A DNA stretch of 64,000 nucleotides, from NCBI GenBank assembly GCA_030568195.1, contig JAJLTO010000010.1:387001-451000 (forward strand), in the 5' to 3' direction. Positions 11,572 to 23,493 of this stretch are shown piece by piece. Position 1 is the stretch's first letter. Every line of letters begins with the position of its first letter. The DNA is from Dipodascopsis uninucleata var. uninucleata (taxonomy: Eukaryota > Ascomycota > Lipomycetes > Lipomycetales > Lipomycetaceae). Position numbers and translations under genes: made by a program. The notes under the pieces are model-generated. The model was given only the letters and a program-made list of their open reading frames with translations, had not been told where the DNA came from and searched no databases.

Positions 11572-12091
11572 TTCGTCAGTTCCCTTCTAGTGTACAGAAT
11601 AATTTCTCTTATTTTAGCAGCTGTGTTCTGGCTCCACTATATCTGATACTACGCGAGTAAAATATATCTATCTGAAATCTTGGAGATTACCGACTATTGT
11701 TAAGAACATCCTTAGTCAACACCCGAGCTAAAACCTAACCCTACCCCATGACTACATTGAAGAAGATTCATTGAAAGGAAGGTTGAAATCAGTAGGATTC
11801 AGAAAATCTAGCAAATTGATTGCTTTATGGACGTATATTTATCGAATTGCAGAGACTGAAGTTTGTATAATACATACTTGAAAAGTAAAAATTTTTTTTA
11901 TCGATAGAACTTAGGGTCTAGCTTTGAATTGCCACTCACTTGCGACAACGACTACGGCAAGATCATTATTGACAAGGAAGAAAACTATCGATTGAGGCTT
12001 AGTATAGCTTAAATTATTAAGTCGCCATATTATAGATTAAATAAACTATAGTACTCTTTGCGAAATAAAAGGAACAATCCTTGGTTTCACA
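11572..12091. promoter_or_regulatory. Divergent promoter region, VPS2 / EDC3, with a telomere-like motif
   Basis: About 520 bp between two divergent start codons. At 11734-11747 it carries CCTAACCCTACCCC, which resembles the CCCTAA-type boxes bound by Tbf1/Myb-like factors in other fungi. The functional link is inference. A long T run lies near 11890. Confidence 0.45.
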
Positions 12092-14228
12092 ATGGCAGAT
12101 CCTACTTCGTTTATTGGATTCAAGGTTAGCATCCAGTTACAAAACGGTGCAGAGTTTCATGGTGTTGTATCTGAAATTACAGGAACCAAACTTCGACTAG
12201 TTAATGGTAAATATTAAGTGAAGAATATTAGAAGTAATCAGGATGTCTAACCATTGCAATTTATGAGCAGTCTACGATGTAGGCAGTGGCATCCACACAC
12301 CTTCACGAGTCGTGGACGGAAGCAGGATAGCGGATTTGAAGATTTTAACACCTGGCAAGGTCTTTGAGACTCTCGCACGATCAATATATATGCCGAGTGA
12401 TGATGAGAATAAACCAAAGAGGAGAGAGCCAAATAAGAGGGCTACAAAGTCTGTAAAACCAAATAATGGATCTGCTGGATTTGACGATCCGGCAATTATG
12501 AGCATTCAAGGCTCTTTTAATGGCGGGGAAGAGGACATTGTTGAGCTAGAAGATGATAATGATAATAACGATGACGATGATGATGATGACGATGATGACG
12601 ATGACGAAGAAGACGAAGGCATTTCAATGACCAATGCTTCCTATACAAGTAAGACACAGAAGTCTGCGTCGAGACGACAAAGGCAGAAGAGCAATGGACA
12701 GCCCAAAAGAGGCGGTGAATACAAATACCAACATCAACGCGAGCCATCAGCATCATACATGCCTCATCCTTTTAATAATGGAAGAAAGCATGGACGTAGA
12801 CATGACAAATCGCTCGAATATTTTTATGGAGATGGAGACGGATGGGCAGGCGAAGACATAACAGATTTTAAGAATACGGAGTTCGACTTTCAAGGAAATC
12901 TCGACCGATTTGATAAAAAATCCGTCTTTGACGAAATCCGACAAGCAGATACGACAGACCCTGATGCTAGACTAGTGTCTTTCAATCGCAAAGGCGGAAA
13001 GAATAACGAGGGAGTCTCGGCACATGAACGACAGCAACAGCAGATAAGAGAGATTCTTAAGAAGGGCCCAAGGAAGGATTATCTTCCATCGGAGAATGTT
13101 CTGGGGAATCAGTCATTAGAATGGCAAGGCTTTACATCGGGTTCTGAAGAAGAAGAAGAAGATGATGATGATGGAGTAATTGATAATTCTGACCCGATAG
13201 ATAGTCAAGTGAATGAATTGGAAATACAACTACGTAATCAACAACTCAGAAGGAAATCGCAGGCGTCATCGCATTCGCAGTCTCTCAGCAGAAACAATAG
13301 CAGGCAATCTACTTCACTCGGTCTAGGATTAAATTCTCTTCAACGTCGCCTAGTTTATGACAATAGCGATAATATTTCAGTACCTTTGCAGCCGTGTCCA
13401 ACGTTCTTATCATATCAAATGGCCGCTATACAGCGAACTTGTGTATCACAATATAGTGTACAGCCAATACAGATGCGTGAAAATGCTGGCGCTGCGTTGG
13501 CAAAGTTTATACTGTCTGTTTTAGGAGGAAAAAGAAGATTTGAGCGTCACAAGGCTCAAATTAACGCATATCCTGTCGTTGTTGCTCTTGTGGGTAACCA
13601 TGAGAGTGGTGCCCGAGCAGTTGCTGGTGCCCGAATGCTTGTTAATAGAGGTCTGCGCATAATCGTATACTTTGCTGGTGACCCTGATGATATCGCAACT
13701 CCTGCTGAATATATACGTAACGAGATGCGTGCTTTTAAGGCCACTGGAGGCAAAGTGACATCTAGAATCGATGTTCTTTCGGCTACTCTGTCGGTATTGG
13801 ACTCCCCACCTGAGCTCATCATCGACGCTCTGCAGGGCATTGATCCTGTCGATGGTCCTAATGGAAAATTTGTTGGCGGAGTACCCAAATGGATATATGA
13901 GGCTGTCCAATGGACAACTACGCAGCGTGCTCCAATTCTTGCTGTGGACCTGCCAGCAGGAGTGAATCCTGACTCTGGTGCAGTTTTAGTGCAAAGTATG
14001 GGTCGTGCCAAGTGGATAATGTGTTTTGGTGCCCCTCTAGCAGGTATTCCGTTCTTTCTCCAGTTTTCTGAAGAAGTTGCTCAACTTGGTGTGGATGTGA
14101 GTGTCGCAGATATAGGTATTCCACGACGTTGTTTTAAAAAACTTTTTGCCAATGATGTGTCGTCTGGCGAACTCAAAGGGCCCATAGCCTTTGGTAGCGA
14201 CTGGATCGTTAATCTTCGACTTGAATAA
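12092..14228 (+). CDS. EDC3: Enhancer of mRNA decapping 3
   Basis: Cytoplasmic P-body scaffold that activates the Dcp1-Dcp2 decapping enzyme and binds the helicase Dhh1. Two exons, 12092-12206 and 12271-14228, give 690 residues; the junction is LRLVN|VYDVGSG. Domains in order: an N-terminal LSm domain (about residues 5-75, FIGFKVSIQLQNGAEFHGVV); a disordered linker with an Asp/Asn/Glu-rich run near 130-155; the FDF motif near 243-262 (FDFQGNLDRFDKKSVFDEI), the Dhh1-binding signature; a second acidic linker; and a C-terminal YjeF_N Rossmann domain from about 421 (QMRENAGAALAKFILSVLGG, VALVGNHESGARAVAGARML), which mediates dimerisation in the family. All four expected elements are present. Confidence 0.95.
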
Positions 14229-15169
14229 TTCTGTTCTCTTAATCAAGCTTTTATATTAATAATCTCTCTTCGTTTTGTGGTGTGGGGGGAGCAGTTGACC
14301 GTTCTTCGGACAGTAAATACCTCTTTAATGGTTTATCACTTGCATGTTTTCATGTTTACTCATATTTCCTGCATAACTACTATTACTCCTTTAATCCGGC
14401 TTACTATAATATATAGTGGAATCGGCTCGTGTTTAATTGTACGTGAAGAGTGGTGCTTTCTTCCTAATTTATATGTTTTATATCAATCTGATTTGTACCA
14501 ATTGTTGGTTAACTATATGTATTCAGATGACATTACTAGTCGTGTTTTTATATATTTACAGCCGCTCTTCCTTAATAGATTTGACGTTATATATTACTTT
14601 GAGTTATTGATACGCTTTTGCCTTGAACCGAAATTTCTATGGCTTAGTGTATATGGCTTAGCTTATATTATAGTATTTCCGCAATCTTTTGGACGTAGTC
14701 TCCACAACACAGCATTTTATCGATTCCAGTATATTAACAGGGTTTGGGTTAGTATTAGACAGGGTAGTTTCTTTCGTGATCGCCAAATTGGTGAAGACAG
14801 CACTAAATGGTGGACATCGAGCATGTTTTCAATATTGTCAGCAGGTGAAGCAGTACTAACAACGAGTTATTGAATAACTCGCAAAATACCGAGTATATTC
14901 GACTTTTATAGTAGAAGTGAATTATATATCTAGATATAACTGTGGGAGACTAGTTGAAATACTAGAAACCGGAAGATATTAGACAAAAAAATCTCATTGT
15001 CGGAATAGATAATAGGCTATTATACTCAATACAAGGACAGACTATTGAGCAATTTTTATATAACGAGACGGAAGTACAAGCAATTTAAAAACGGCTGCGA
15101 GAAAGTTAGTAATAGGTATTATTTGTGTTTCGAAAAGATATCTGAAGGGTGGTAAACCGAAAGAGCAAC
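14229..15169. other. Spacer between EDC3 and VAC8
   Basis: About 940 bp between two plus-strand genes. Its only notable content is a 181-codon open frame at 14328-14873, listed separately. The 300 bp just before VAC8 should hold its promoter; I recognise no site. Confidence 0.45.
14328..14873 (+). CDS. Doubtful hydrophobic ORF (181 codons)
   Basis: An ATG-started frame of 181 codons that is longer than expected by chance in DNA of this composition. The predicted protein is rich in Tyr, Phe, Leu and Ile and has several hydrophobic segments (for example FLWLSVYGLAYIIVFPQSFG), then a polar tail ending in SILSAGEAVLTTSY. I recognise no family. It starts about 100 bp after the EDC3 stop and ends about 300 bp before VAC8. 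The strand is T-rich, which lowers the frequency of stop codons and favours an accidental open frame. It may be non-coding 3' sequence. No splice structure was seen that would extend it. Confidence 0.22.
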   Translation: MVYHLHVFMFTHISCITTITPLIRLTIIYSGIGSCLIVREEWCFLPNLYVLYQSDLYQLLVNYMYSDDITSRVFIYLQPLFLNRFDVIYYFELLIRFCLEPKFLWLSVYGLAYIIVFPQSFGRSLHNTAFYRFQYINRVWVSIRQGSFFRDRQIGEDSTKWWTSSMFSILSAGEAVLTTSY

Positions 15170-17195
15170 ATGGGAGGATGGTGCAGTAGCTGCTGTGGAG
15201 GTAAGTGCTTATCAGCATGATGTTTTGATGTTCTAGGCTGGCGCAGAAGCCAACTTTGGCGTCTAGAAATCTATAAAGCTACTCGTTAATACTAACGTGG
15301 ATTTGGTCAATCTCTATAGGTCATTCTCAGGACCGATTGTATGCTCCATTACTGGCAGAGAGCGAACGAGAGGCTGTGAGCGTGTTGCTCCGATATCTAG
15401 AGAATGTGAGTAAACAGAAGCTTTTTCCTCATATTCTAAAGTATTATTGCTGCGAAAGTGTTCTATTTATTCAGCAATCGTAAATGAATACTTTACTAAA
15501 TTCTCTGAAATAATACTGATAATATTTGTGTTCTTGTATAGAGAGGTGACGAAGACTTCTTCAGTTCAGGTCCGCTGCGTGCTTTAACTACACTAGTGTA
15601 TTCTTCAAATGTCGATCTACAGCGCAGTGCAGCACTTGCTTTCGCGGAGATTACAGAAAAAGGTATTATTTAATGATAAATATATGATATCGTTGTTTCA
15701 GAACACTGATGATTGTGTGTATCTAGATGTACAAGCAGTTAACGAAGAAACATTGTCGCCGATATTACTGTTACTTCAAAGTTCAGACTTTGAGGTACAG
15801 AGAGCAGCAAGTGCAGCACTTGGAAATTTAGCGGTTAACAACGACAATAAACTACTTATAGTAGAAATGGGCGGTTTGGAACCATTGATTAAGCAAATGC
15901 AGTCACCAAATGTAGAGGTACAGTGCAATGCTGTCGGTTGTATAACAAATTTGGCAACACATGAAGAAAATAAAGTCAGGATTGCTCGATCAGGGGCACT
16001 GGGCCCCCTGACCAAACTTGCAAAGTCAAAGGATGAGCGTGTTCAAAGAAATGCTACAGGTGCTCTTTTGAATATGACACATTCGGATGAGAACCGACAA
16101 GAACTCGTAAATGCTGGTGCTATTCCGGTATTAGTGTCACTACTGCAATCTCCCGACTCTGACGTTCAGTATTATTGTACTACTGCACTTAGTAATATTG
16201 CAGTTGATGCTTCAAATAGACAGATCTTAGCTGAAACTGAGCCTAAGCTAGTCTCGTGCCTCGTGTCGCTTATGGATAAGGGTGTCACGAAGGTTCAGTG
16301 TCAAGCAGCACTCGCACTACGAAATCTTGCTTCCGATGATAAATGCCAGTTGGATATTGTGAATGCTGGCGGACTTCCTCCACTTTTACGTCTTTTACAA
16401 TCAAATTCCTCGCACTTAATTTTGTCTTCTGTTGCGTGCATTCGAAATATTTCTATACATCCAGACAACGAATCTCCTATAATTGATGCTGGCTTCCTCA
16501 AACCCTTGGTTTCTCTTCTTCATAAGAACGATTCTGGTAATTCTGTTAATAGTGCCATTGAAGATGAAATACAATGCCACGTTATATCTACTCTGCGGAA
16601 TCTAGCTGCAAGCTCAGAACGTAACAAAAAAGCAATTGTGGAAGCCGGGGCTGTTGATAAATGCATTAGTTTGGTATTAGATGCATCCACTAGCGTACAA
16701 AGTGAAATGACCGCTTGTATTGCTGTTTTGGCATTGAGCGATGAACTCAAACAGTATCTGTTGTCAATCAAGATAATTGATATTTTGATTCCGCTTACCA
16801 CTTCTCCTAATACTGAAGTTCAAGGAAACAGCGGTGCTGCACTGGGAAACTTGTCTTCGAAAGTCAGTGACTATTCAGCATTTGTAAATGCTTGGAATTC
16901 ACCTGCTGGTGGCGTTAGTGATTATTTGATTAGATTTTTATCTTCTAATGACTTGATTTTTGAACACATCGCCGTTTGGACGTTGTTACAATTTCTGGAA
17001 GGTGGTGATGAGTCATTAGTTAAACTAATCAAGTCAAATAAAAAGATTTCAGAAACAATCACCGAACTTGCAGCTAGAATCGTACCTAGTGATCTACCGG
17101 CGGAAGGTGATCTTATTGCATTAGAGGATTCCGAAGCAGAAGCGGAGATAGTCAGTTTAGCAATTCGTGCCGATAAGATGCTTCAGGAAGTTTGA
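15170..17195 (+). CDS. VAC8: Vacuolar armadillo-repeat protein Vac8
   Basis: Peripheral vacuole-membrane scaffold used in vacuole inheritance, nucleus-vacuole junctions and selective autophagy. Four exons, 15170-15200, 15320-15405, 15542-15662 and 15727-17195, give 568 residues (yeast Vac8 has 578). Exon 1 encodes [11 protein letters not shown]: Gly2 fits N-myristoylation and the three cysteines fit palmitoylation, the known way Vac8 is held on the membrane. The rest is a chain of armadillo repeats, with family sequence such as [55 protein letters not shown] and [16 protein letters not shown] short insertion ([12 protein letters not shown]) sits in a late repeat. The lipidated N-terminus is entirely on the first, 31-nt exon. 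Confidence 0.96.
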
Positions 17196-19103
17196 ACTGA
17201 ATGATCAAGGTTGTTGACTTCACAATAATGTAATAATTAGGATTACAATTATTATATCAAATTTCTAGACACTTGAGCACCCAGACAGATGAGAATGGAT
17301 GAATCACGATTTATTCTTAAGGTTGCAAGAGCTAGTGATAAGTTATGCTCTGATCGCGTATCGATTTTGATCGCTTTTGGTTCCAGTTCTTACTATTTAC
17401 TGAATTTACATACTTTCTAATACTGGTTATTTTTCTGAATATTATTACTAGCGGGACAAATCTATGCAAAGTGATTTGTTATAGATATTTTTGTATCTTT
17501 ACTCTTATTTGCTAATTTTTTCAATGCTTTTTGATTTATTGTCCAAAGTACCGAAATAGATAATTATTTGTTGATGTAACTAACCGAGGTATAGGTGTTG
17601 CGTACGTGTGATGTCTGGTGATTGAAAATGTGGTTTATTTTAATACGTTTGTGCTTTCAGAATTCGTTATTAGGTGGTCTCTTATTTGACATGGATGCTC
17701 ACTTTTGGTTTATTTCTTATTTTGGGATCCCGTCTTGGTATCTGAATATTCTTTAGTGTCGAAAGGTACTATTTTACTTTCTTTATATAATATTTGGACT
17801 TTCTTTTACCTTCGCGATAGATTTTACTATCGTAGCTGACGTCATCATTAACACAGACTGGTTCGCTTTTTCTATTGACTTTCATTCATTACAATTTATG
17901 CTATATGTTGCAATATTCACTCCTTATGTTATACTGTCCCTCCTTTTTTATTCAGCTTTGTACTGACTCATCAGGCAAGATAGATTCTTACAAGAAGCCA
18001 ATGAGTTACATTGGTTGATATCTCACATCAAAAGAACACATCTACATCAAGAAGGTGAAAAAAATAAAAGAGAACCATTAAGAGAATATTATATATCGGG
18101 GTGTCCATGTTAAATATTATTACCGTCTCGTTTCTTTTTCATTATTTTCTGAAGAATGCTGTAATTTAATTACAATCTGAAATTGCTAACTATATATTGT
18201 TCAGTTTGTCTTTATTTAGTCTTTAAATAATATATGGGAGAATGTATTCTTAGTGAATTTGGTATATAAAACTATTCTCGTATCTATTTCTATGCAAATT
18301 TTAAATTATTAATAAGATATATTTGTTGTCTTCATTCATCATATTCTATTTCACGAAATATTTTGCTATATTGTAGTAGTTAATAATATAGTGATTAAAA
18401 AAACATGCAAGAACTTCAGACCTGACATCAAGAGCGAAGGTTCACGAGATTTAACATAAAAACTACCATAGCTATTATAACCAACCAATAGATGCAGAAA
18501 GTAACAATCACTAAAAGGTATCATATATATCTGAATACAAATTTGAATAACGATAATAAATATCACAATAATATAAGAATGATAAATCTTGCCCAATTCT
18601 CTAAACTTTTCTAGATTACTTCCAAAGCACAACCAATATAAAGAGAGTAGCTAGCGAATAAATGAACAGTCGGACCATATATCTGAAAAAAAGAGACAAA
18701 ACGTATCGTATATTTAAATACATTCAAGAAAGGCTTTACCAAATATGAGTAATCTTACTGTGGTTCTGCCTTCTGAATAAGTGAATTAGACCAACCTCGC
18801 TGAGCAGCATGCTAAGCATTCTCCGATGACAGCTGCAAATCACTTTAAGTTCATTCAAAATCAATTAAGCTCTTCAGAATTAATCGAATACAAGTCTATC
18901 CTTTATCTAACAAAATATAAGAGTGATCAAAACAGCTAGATGTGACGAAAAACCTCAAACATGATCTGGGAACCAAAACCAGACTGTACCCTTTATCATT
19001 CTTAGAATGCATAAAAAGATCTCCTACTGAAACTACTCAGAGCACATATAATCTAGAATAACTGATATATATAACTAAGAACTGAATGTCAAACACCTGA
19101 ATC
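17196..19103. other. Long convergent 3' spacer between VAC8 and BUD14
   Basis: About 1.9 kb, very AT-rich, where two genes end tail to tail. I found no frame with family features, no RNA gene and no repeat. It could hide a non-coding RNA, but I have no positive evidence. Confidence 0.5.
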
Positions 19104-22100
19104 TTAAACTTCCTCTATCGTACTCGTAACAATGGCCCGTGAATTGAAATCCGATAAACAGTTTTCTAAAAGACTGTCTATTTTTGAGCTCAAAATATCG
19201 AGCTGATGATCAGTAGATAATAGAATAGAAAGGAACTGTTCATGAATACTAGCAGGCTTATCTCCTCGATGTGTAACTAAAACCACAATATCATCCTCAT
19301 CTTCTTCGTTACCGATGAGGTGATTTCCGACAATTGATCGAATGCGCTCCTGAGGTGGACTCGACCGCGAAGACGAATCTTGCGCAACACTACTGGCTGT
19401 TTCTATAGTGCTCTCACCATCATCGCTAGTATTTGATGAATTTTGATATCCTTCTGATTCTTCAGGTATGTCACTAAAGGTACTAACTTGGCTAGAATCG
19501 TCTTGCTCTTCAAGAGGCGAAAGTAATTTTTGTACTTCAACCTTATTTAATATCGCTTGCGGAATATCAACCTCTACTTTATTCTCATCCTCTTTGTCCA
19601 ATTCTCGCGTTCGAGCTTCAAGAACTGTTTGCTCTTCGACCACCACTTGCTCTTTAACCGTGACTTGTCTCTCTTCCAACTCTGTTTCTTGCTGTGCCTC
19701 TAGTATCATTTCCGGTTTCACTATCGGACCATATTCCTGCTCATTGTTATATTCATTCATCTCTATCTCGTCTTGATGATGCTGATGCGATCTGATCTGC
19801 TTCGCAAGTACTTCTTGTTCAATATCATAAGATGGTGGCCCAATCGTATCATCGTTTTCTGCATCCTCTTTTACATCACCTTCATTCTTAAATTCTTCTG
19901 AGCTCCTAGATTCACTCTCATTTATCATGGGGATCATTTTGTTGACAGCATCCATCTTAAAACTTGATGCAGAAACATTGTCATCGTCTGATTCGACTTT
20001 CAGAGTCTCAGACACTTCAAATTGTCTTTGCTCGTCACTAGTATCATCTTCTTCAGTAGCTGATTGGGTTTCATATTTATAGTTATCTCTTGAAAAGGGC
20101 TGCATAATCATTGATGTATCGCTATGGACCGATGAAATCGGATTTGCTCGTTTACGAGATACAAATGTTTCAAAAGTGCCGATCGCAGAACTGCCATGAG
20201 GAGCAATTTGAGACGACGACAACTGTAACGTCTGCGGTAAACTATATGAAAATCCTTTCTCAGCAGCACTAGCAATAAAATTTTGAGCAGTAGCTTTTTC
20301 GATGCTTTTCGGTGCAATGATCGATGATACAGGTTCGTTACCAGCCGATGATACACTTGACGTAGCTCTTAGATTTTGCGTTGATGGCTTCTTTCTGAAA
20401 ATATTTGAGAATCCAGTATTTAGTCTGGATCTGAACGATAAGCGCTCAACAGAAGATTTCGTTCGTAGAAGTCCATTTGACGACCGAGTCTTCCTTGTCA
20501 ATTTCTTGTTAGAGTTTTTATCTTGCGATATCTGGTTATAAACAGGTTGTACAGCTGCAATAACTGGCGTTATTTCTTTGCCCTCTTTGCTCTGTTGTGA
20601 AATAACGGTGCTTTGACAAGACATAGAAGATGCAGGCGAAATACGTATCACTGGTTTTTGTGGTGGCTGTGGTTGTTGTGGTTGTTGTGGTTGTGTGATT
20701 TTGCTAAGACTGCTGGTAGTTACCTGAAGCATTAGCGGCTGTGCTAATGGCACCTGTTCGGAAGTAATTGATCCTTGATTTCTAGATTCAGTTTGCGTCA
20801 TGACTGTCAGCGGTTCTCTTGACGTGGAATTAGGTACTGATCTGGTTATTGACGTAGTTCTCTGATTTACTGAGGCACTTATAGGAGGATCCGAAGATTG
20901 AGTTAAATGGCGTTCTGCATTAATTGCTGAGTTAAGCTCAGTGAAGTCTTCATCTCTTAATGTTGTATCGTGGTCCTCGTCATTATCATTATGAATAGAA
21001 TCGTCTGAGAGATCAGATATTGTTGTCGGATATCGTGTCTGTGATTCCATTTGAAGAGGTAAAACATCTACAGATTCACGTTCGCTACTAATCTCATTAT
21101 CGTTGAGAGAAACTGCAGAAGTAGCGCCAATGTCTTCAAGTTCATTATCTAAATTAGAATTGCGGTCACCTTGATCACACTTGAGGGTATTCTCTTTATG
21201 ATTTGCAAGATCATTATCTTCTTCATCTTCATGTTCATTGTCGTCTAATTCCTCGTCATCAGTCTCATCATCAGCCTCATCATCAGCTTCTTGTTCACTG
21301 TCTTCTATATAGTAGCCTTCTGGAGGGTCATAATACGTCGGTGCGGTAAAAGAGACTGACTTGAGCCCAGATGAAGAAGTCATTACATCTTCCTTAGTCT
21401 TTCGAGAGCGAAAGCGTCTAAGCAAACTTCGAGACTCTTTAACTGCTGTACCTGAACCAAAATCATCGGTAAAGACAGACAAATCAGCGTTCCTATGCTT
21501 GTTCAATCGTGCTAGGCGCTCAGTAGGTGTTTCAATGGTCTCTGCTGGTAAAAATCCTATGGATGAATCTTTTATCATTCTGACAAGCCACCAATACTCA
21601 TTGGAGTCATCAAGTAAAACCATAGCATCTCCTTTTACGGCGTTTGCATGACCCGCAACTGTTGCCTCAAAAGTGCGAAAAGCATAGACAAGATCATAAT
21701 TAATATCAGATTCGTCACCGATTGAGGGACTTGAAGATAACTCAAACGGATCGGTCATTTCATTCTCATCGGATTCATCTTCGTTTGTGTCTGTGGAATA
21801 TCTCCGTCCTTCCCCATCATTGTTGTCCTCGTCAATAGCGTCTGAAGAGTTACTCGTACGGTTGCTTTGGCTTTGCTCGTCATCTTCAACTTTGGCGTCA
21901 TATTCGTCAATTGCGACAACAATAACATCTTCTTCATCGTCGATGTAATTGGTGCCTTTCTGGATCATACCCGTATTGCAGTACTGTCGCTCTATAGAAC
22001 CAGCTTCATCCGCCATAGTTTCTGTTTCATTGATGAGGATGCCACTGTTACTGTCATGATTCGCGTCTGCCACTGCACTTTGCATAGTATTTTCTTCATT

Positions 22101-22418
22101 CATATCGATGATTTGGGTCTTCAGTTCCGAAGAATCTTTCCTTAGATCTGGTTTCAATGCGTTAGATATCTGTATGTATTCGGTAGAGCTTGTACATTGC
22201 AGTCTAGAAGAAGATTTTATAAACCAATCTAGCCGATCAATTAGATCGCCAAAAATCAGGTACTGCAAACAAAATTCCTTTGTCTGCTATTCACGTAGTA
22301 ATTTCCATGACAATAATCAAGAAAACTGACCACAACACAATCATTTAATATCTTTTTATTGACCCTCAATTGATTACATAGTCACCTGCGAAACTCGATA
22401 AAGTTTCATTACCAGCAT
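19104..22418 (-). CDS. BUD14: SH3-domain polarity protein of the Bud14/Tea4 family
   Basis: Bud14 (budding yeast) and Tea4 (fission yeast) target protein phosphatase 1 to growth sites and control formins and polarity. The main exon, 22262-19104, is over 1,050 codons. It opens with an acceptor (TTTGCAG) and has no ATG near its start, so a first exon 22418-22386 (MLVMKLYRVSQ) is proposed; that exon is tentative. A highly conserved SH3 domain spans about residues 199-272 (GDAMVLLDDSNEYWWLV, SSIGFLPAETIETPTERLAR). About 40 residues later GLKSVSFTAP contains KSVSF, a [RK]-x-V-x-F phosphatase-1 docking motif, as known in this family. The remainder is acidic, Ser/Gln-rich and probably disordered. 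The neighbours, VAC8 and a dioxygenase, give no functional hint. Confidence 0.88.
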
Positions 22419-23300
22419 GGTATAATCGAAGTGCTCCACAAAGATACTCCTACCATACCATATAACATAACCAACATACTACTTCTACTACTTAGGTCTT
22501 GAGCAGCACCGAGATGACGTCTATGCTGTCTGTGACTAAGGGCACTGAAACACTAAGCTCATACCAAAGATATTTGTTTACCACTATTTGGCTCATTGAC
22601 AGTGTAAAACTAATGAATCGACTTACCTGCGAACAAAGAAGAGGTATCTGGAGGCTTTTCGTGTTGTTCTCGACGCAGCACCTGCACCTGTGTCATTCTC
22701 CGAATTCACGCACACGCATACAAAAATTTAAAAGAGCAAAGCTCTATCGACCGCGTGCCAGAGATATCGTTTTGCTTTTGGCTTTTCGACTTTCTTGTAA
22801 TGTGTATGATATGGAAAAAGTCCACAAGGTTAGTGAAACGAAACGAAGCGGAGCGAGCCTAAAGCAAAGAAGGGATCGTTGTCGTGGCAACATATATCAA
22901 CAATCTTAAAGAGATATTGTTCTTATTTACAAGGCGGAACAGACAAAGCACAGTAAAACCTTGCTCGCTAGTCAGGTATCGCACCTCTGCAAATCTAATG
23001 AGAACGTCGAGAGAGGCCTGTAGCTATTGGCGGCGGTAGAGGCAAACAATTGCTGAATTTCAGGTTTAAAGTGATAGCAGATTAAAGAACCATCCGAACA
23101 GATAATCGATTGTTCTTGCCCACAGAAAAAGAATTAGGAATTACATCTGATTATGAGCAAATCTCAAGACAGATAAATATTCATTAAGGCAGCGTTCGCA
23201 AATTATCAGCTGTGCCAACTAAAGTTCCAAAATGTTTTAAGATTAGTATTTAAAACACAAATATTAATTAGCTTTCATTCTGCCGACCAGCCCCTGCATA

Positions 23301-23337
23301 ATCACGTGATTCGGCTAACATTAGCGCGTTATAAATA
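23301..23337 (+). promoter_or_regulatory. Palindromic CACGTG site and TATA box
   Basis: ATCACGTGAT at 23301-23310 is a perfect 10-bp palindrome containing the CACGTG core bound by bHLH factors such as Cbf1. TATAAATA follows at 23330-23337. Together they look like a core promoter reading rightward into a stretch without a long coding frame. Assignment to a transcript is inference. Confidence 0.4.
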
Positions 23338-23360
23338 AACAATGGGTTATGAATTGAGTA

Positions 23361-23493
23361 GCGGGTCATGCTACGAGGTACTCAGGTAGTATGGTACGGA
23401 AGGTCTTGTTGTCGAGCGCAGACAGTCGACACGAGATGCTGGTAGCGCAGGAGACTTTCAGTAAGGATATGGCTTAACCAGTTACTGACCCGC
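23361..23493 (+). ncRNA. Candidate structured non-coding RNA (unidentified)
   Basis: GCGGGTCA at 23361-23368 pairs perfectly with TGACCCGC at 23486-23493 and would close a 133-nt element. Inside, TGTCG and CGACA form a smaller hairpin. The element begins about 30 bp after a TATA box, the distance expected of a transcription start. I do not recognise it as 5S, U1-U6, SRP, RNase P or MRP RNA. An 8-bp inverted repeat can arise by chance, so this is a lead rather than a call. Confidence 0.2.

Noticed and set aside
11734-11747. CCTAACCCTACCCC as a possible telomerase RNA template.
   Set aside because: The 520-bp divergent spacer is too small for a typical fungal telomerase RNA and shows no other landmark. 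A promoter box is simpler.
22499-22909. 136-codon frame upstream of BUD14.
   Set aside because: It opens without an early ATG context, is basic and low in family signal, and overlaps the likely BUD14 promoter.
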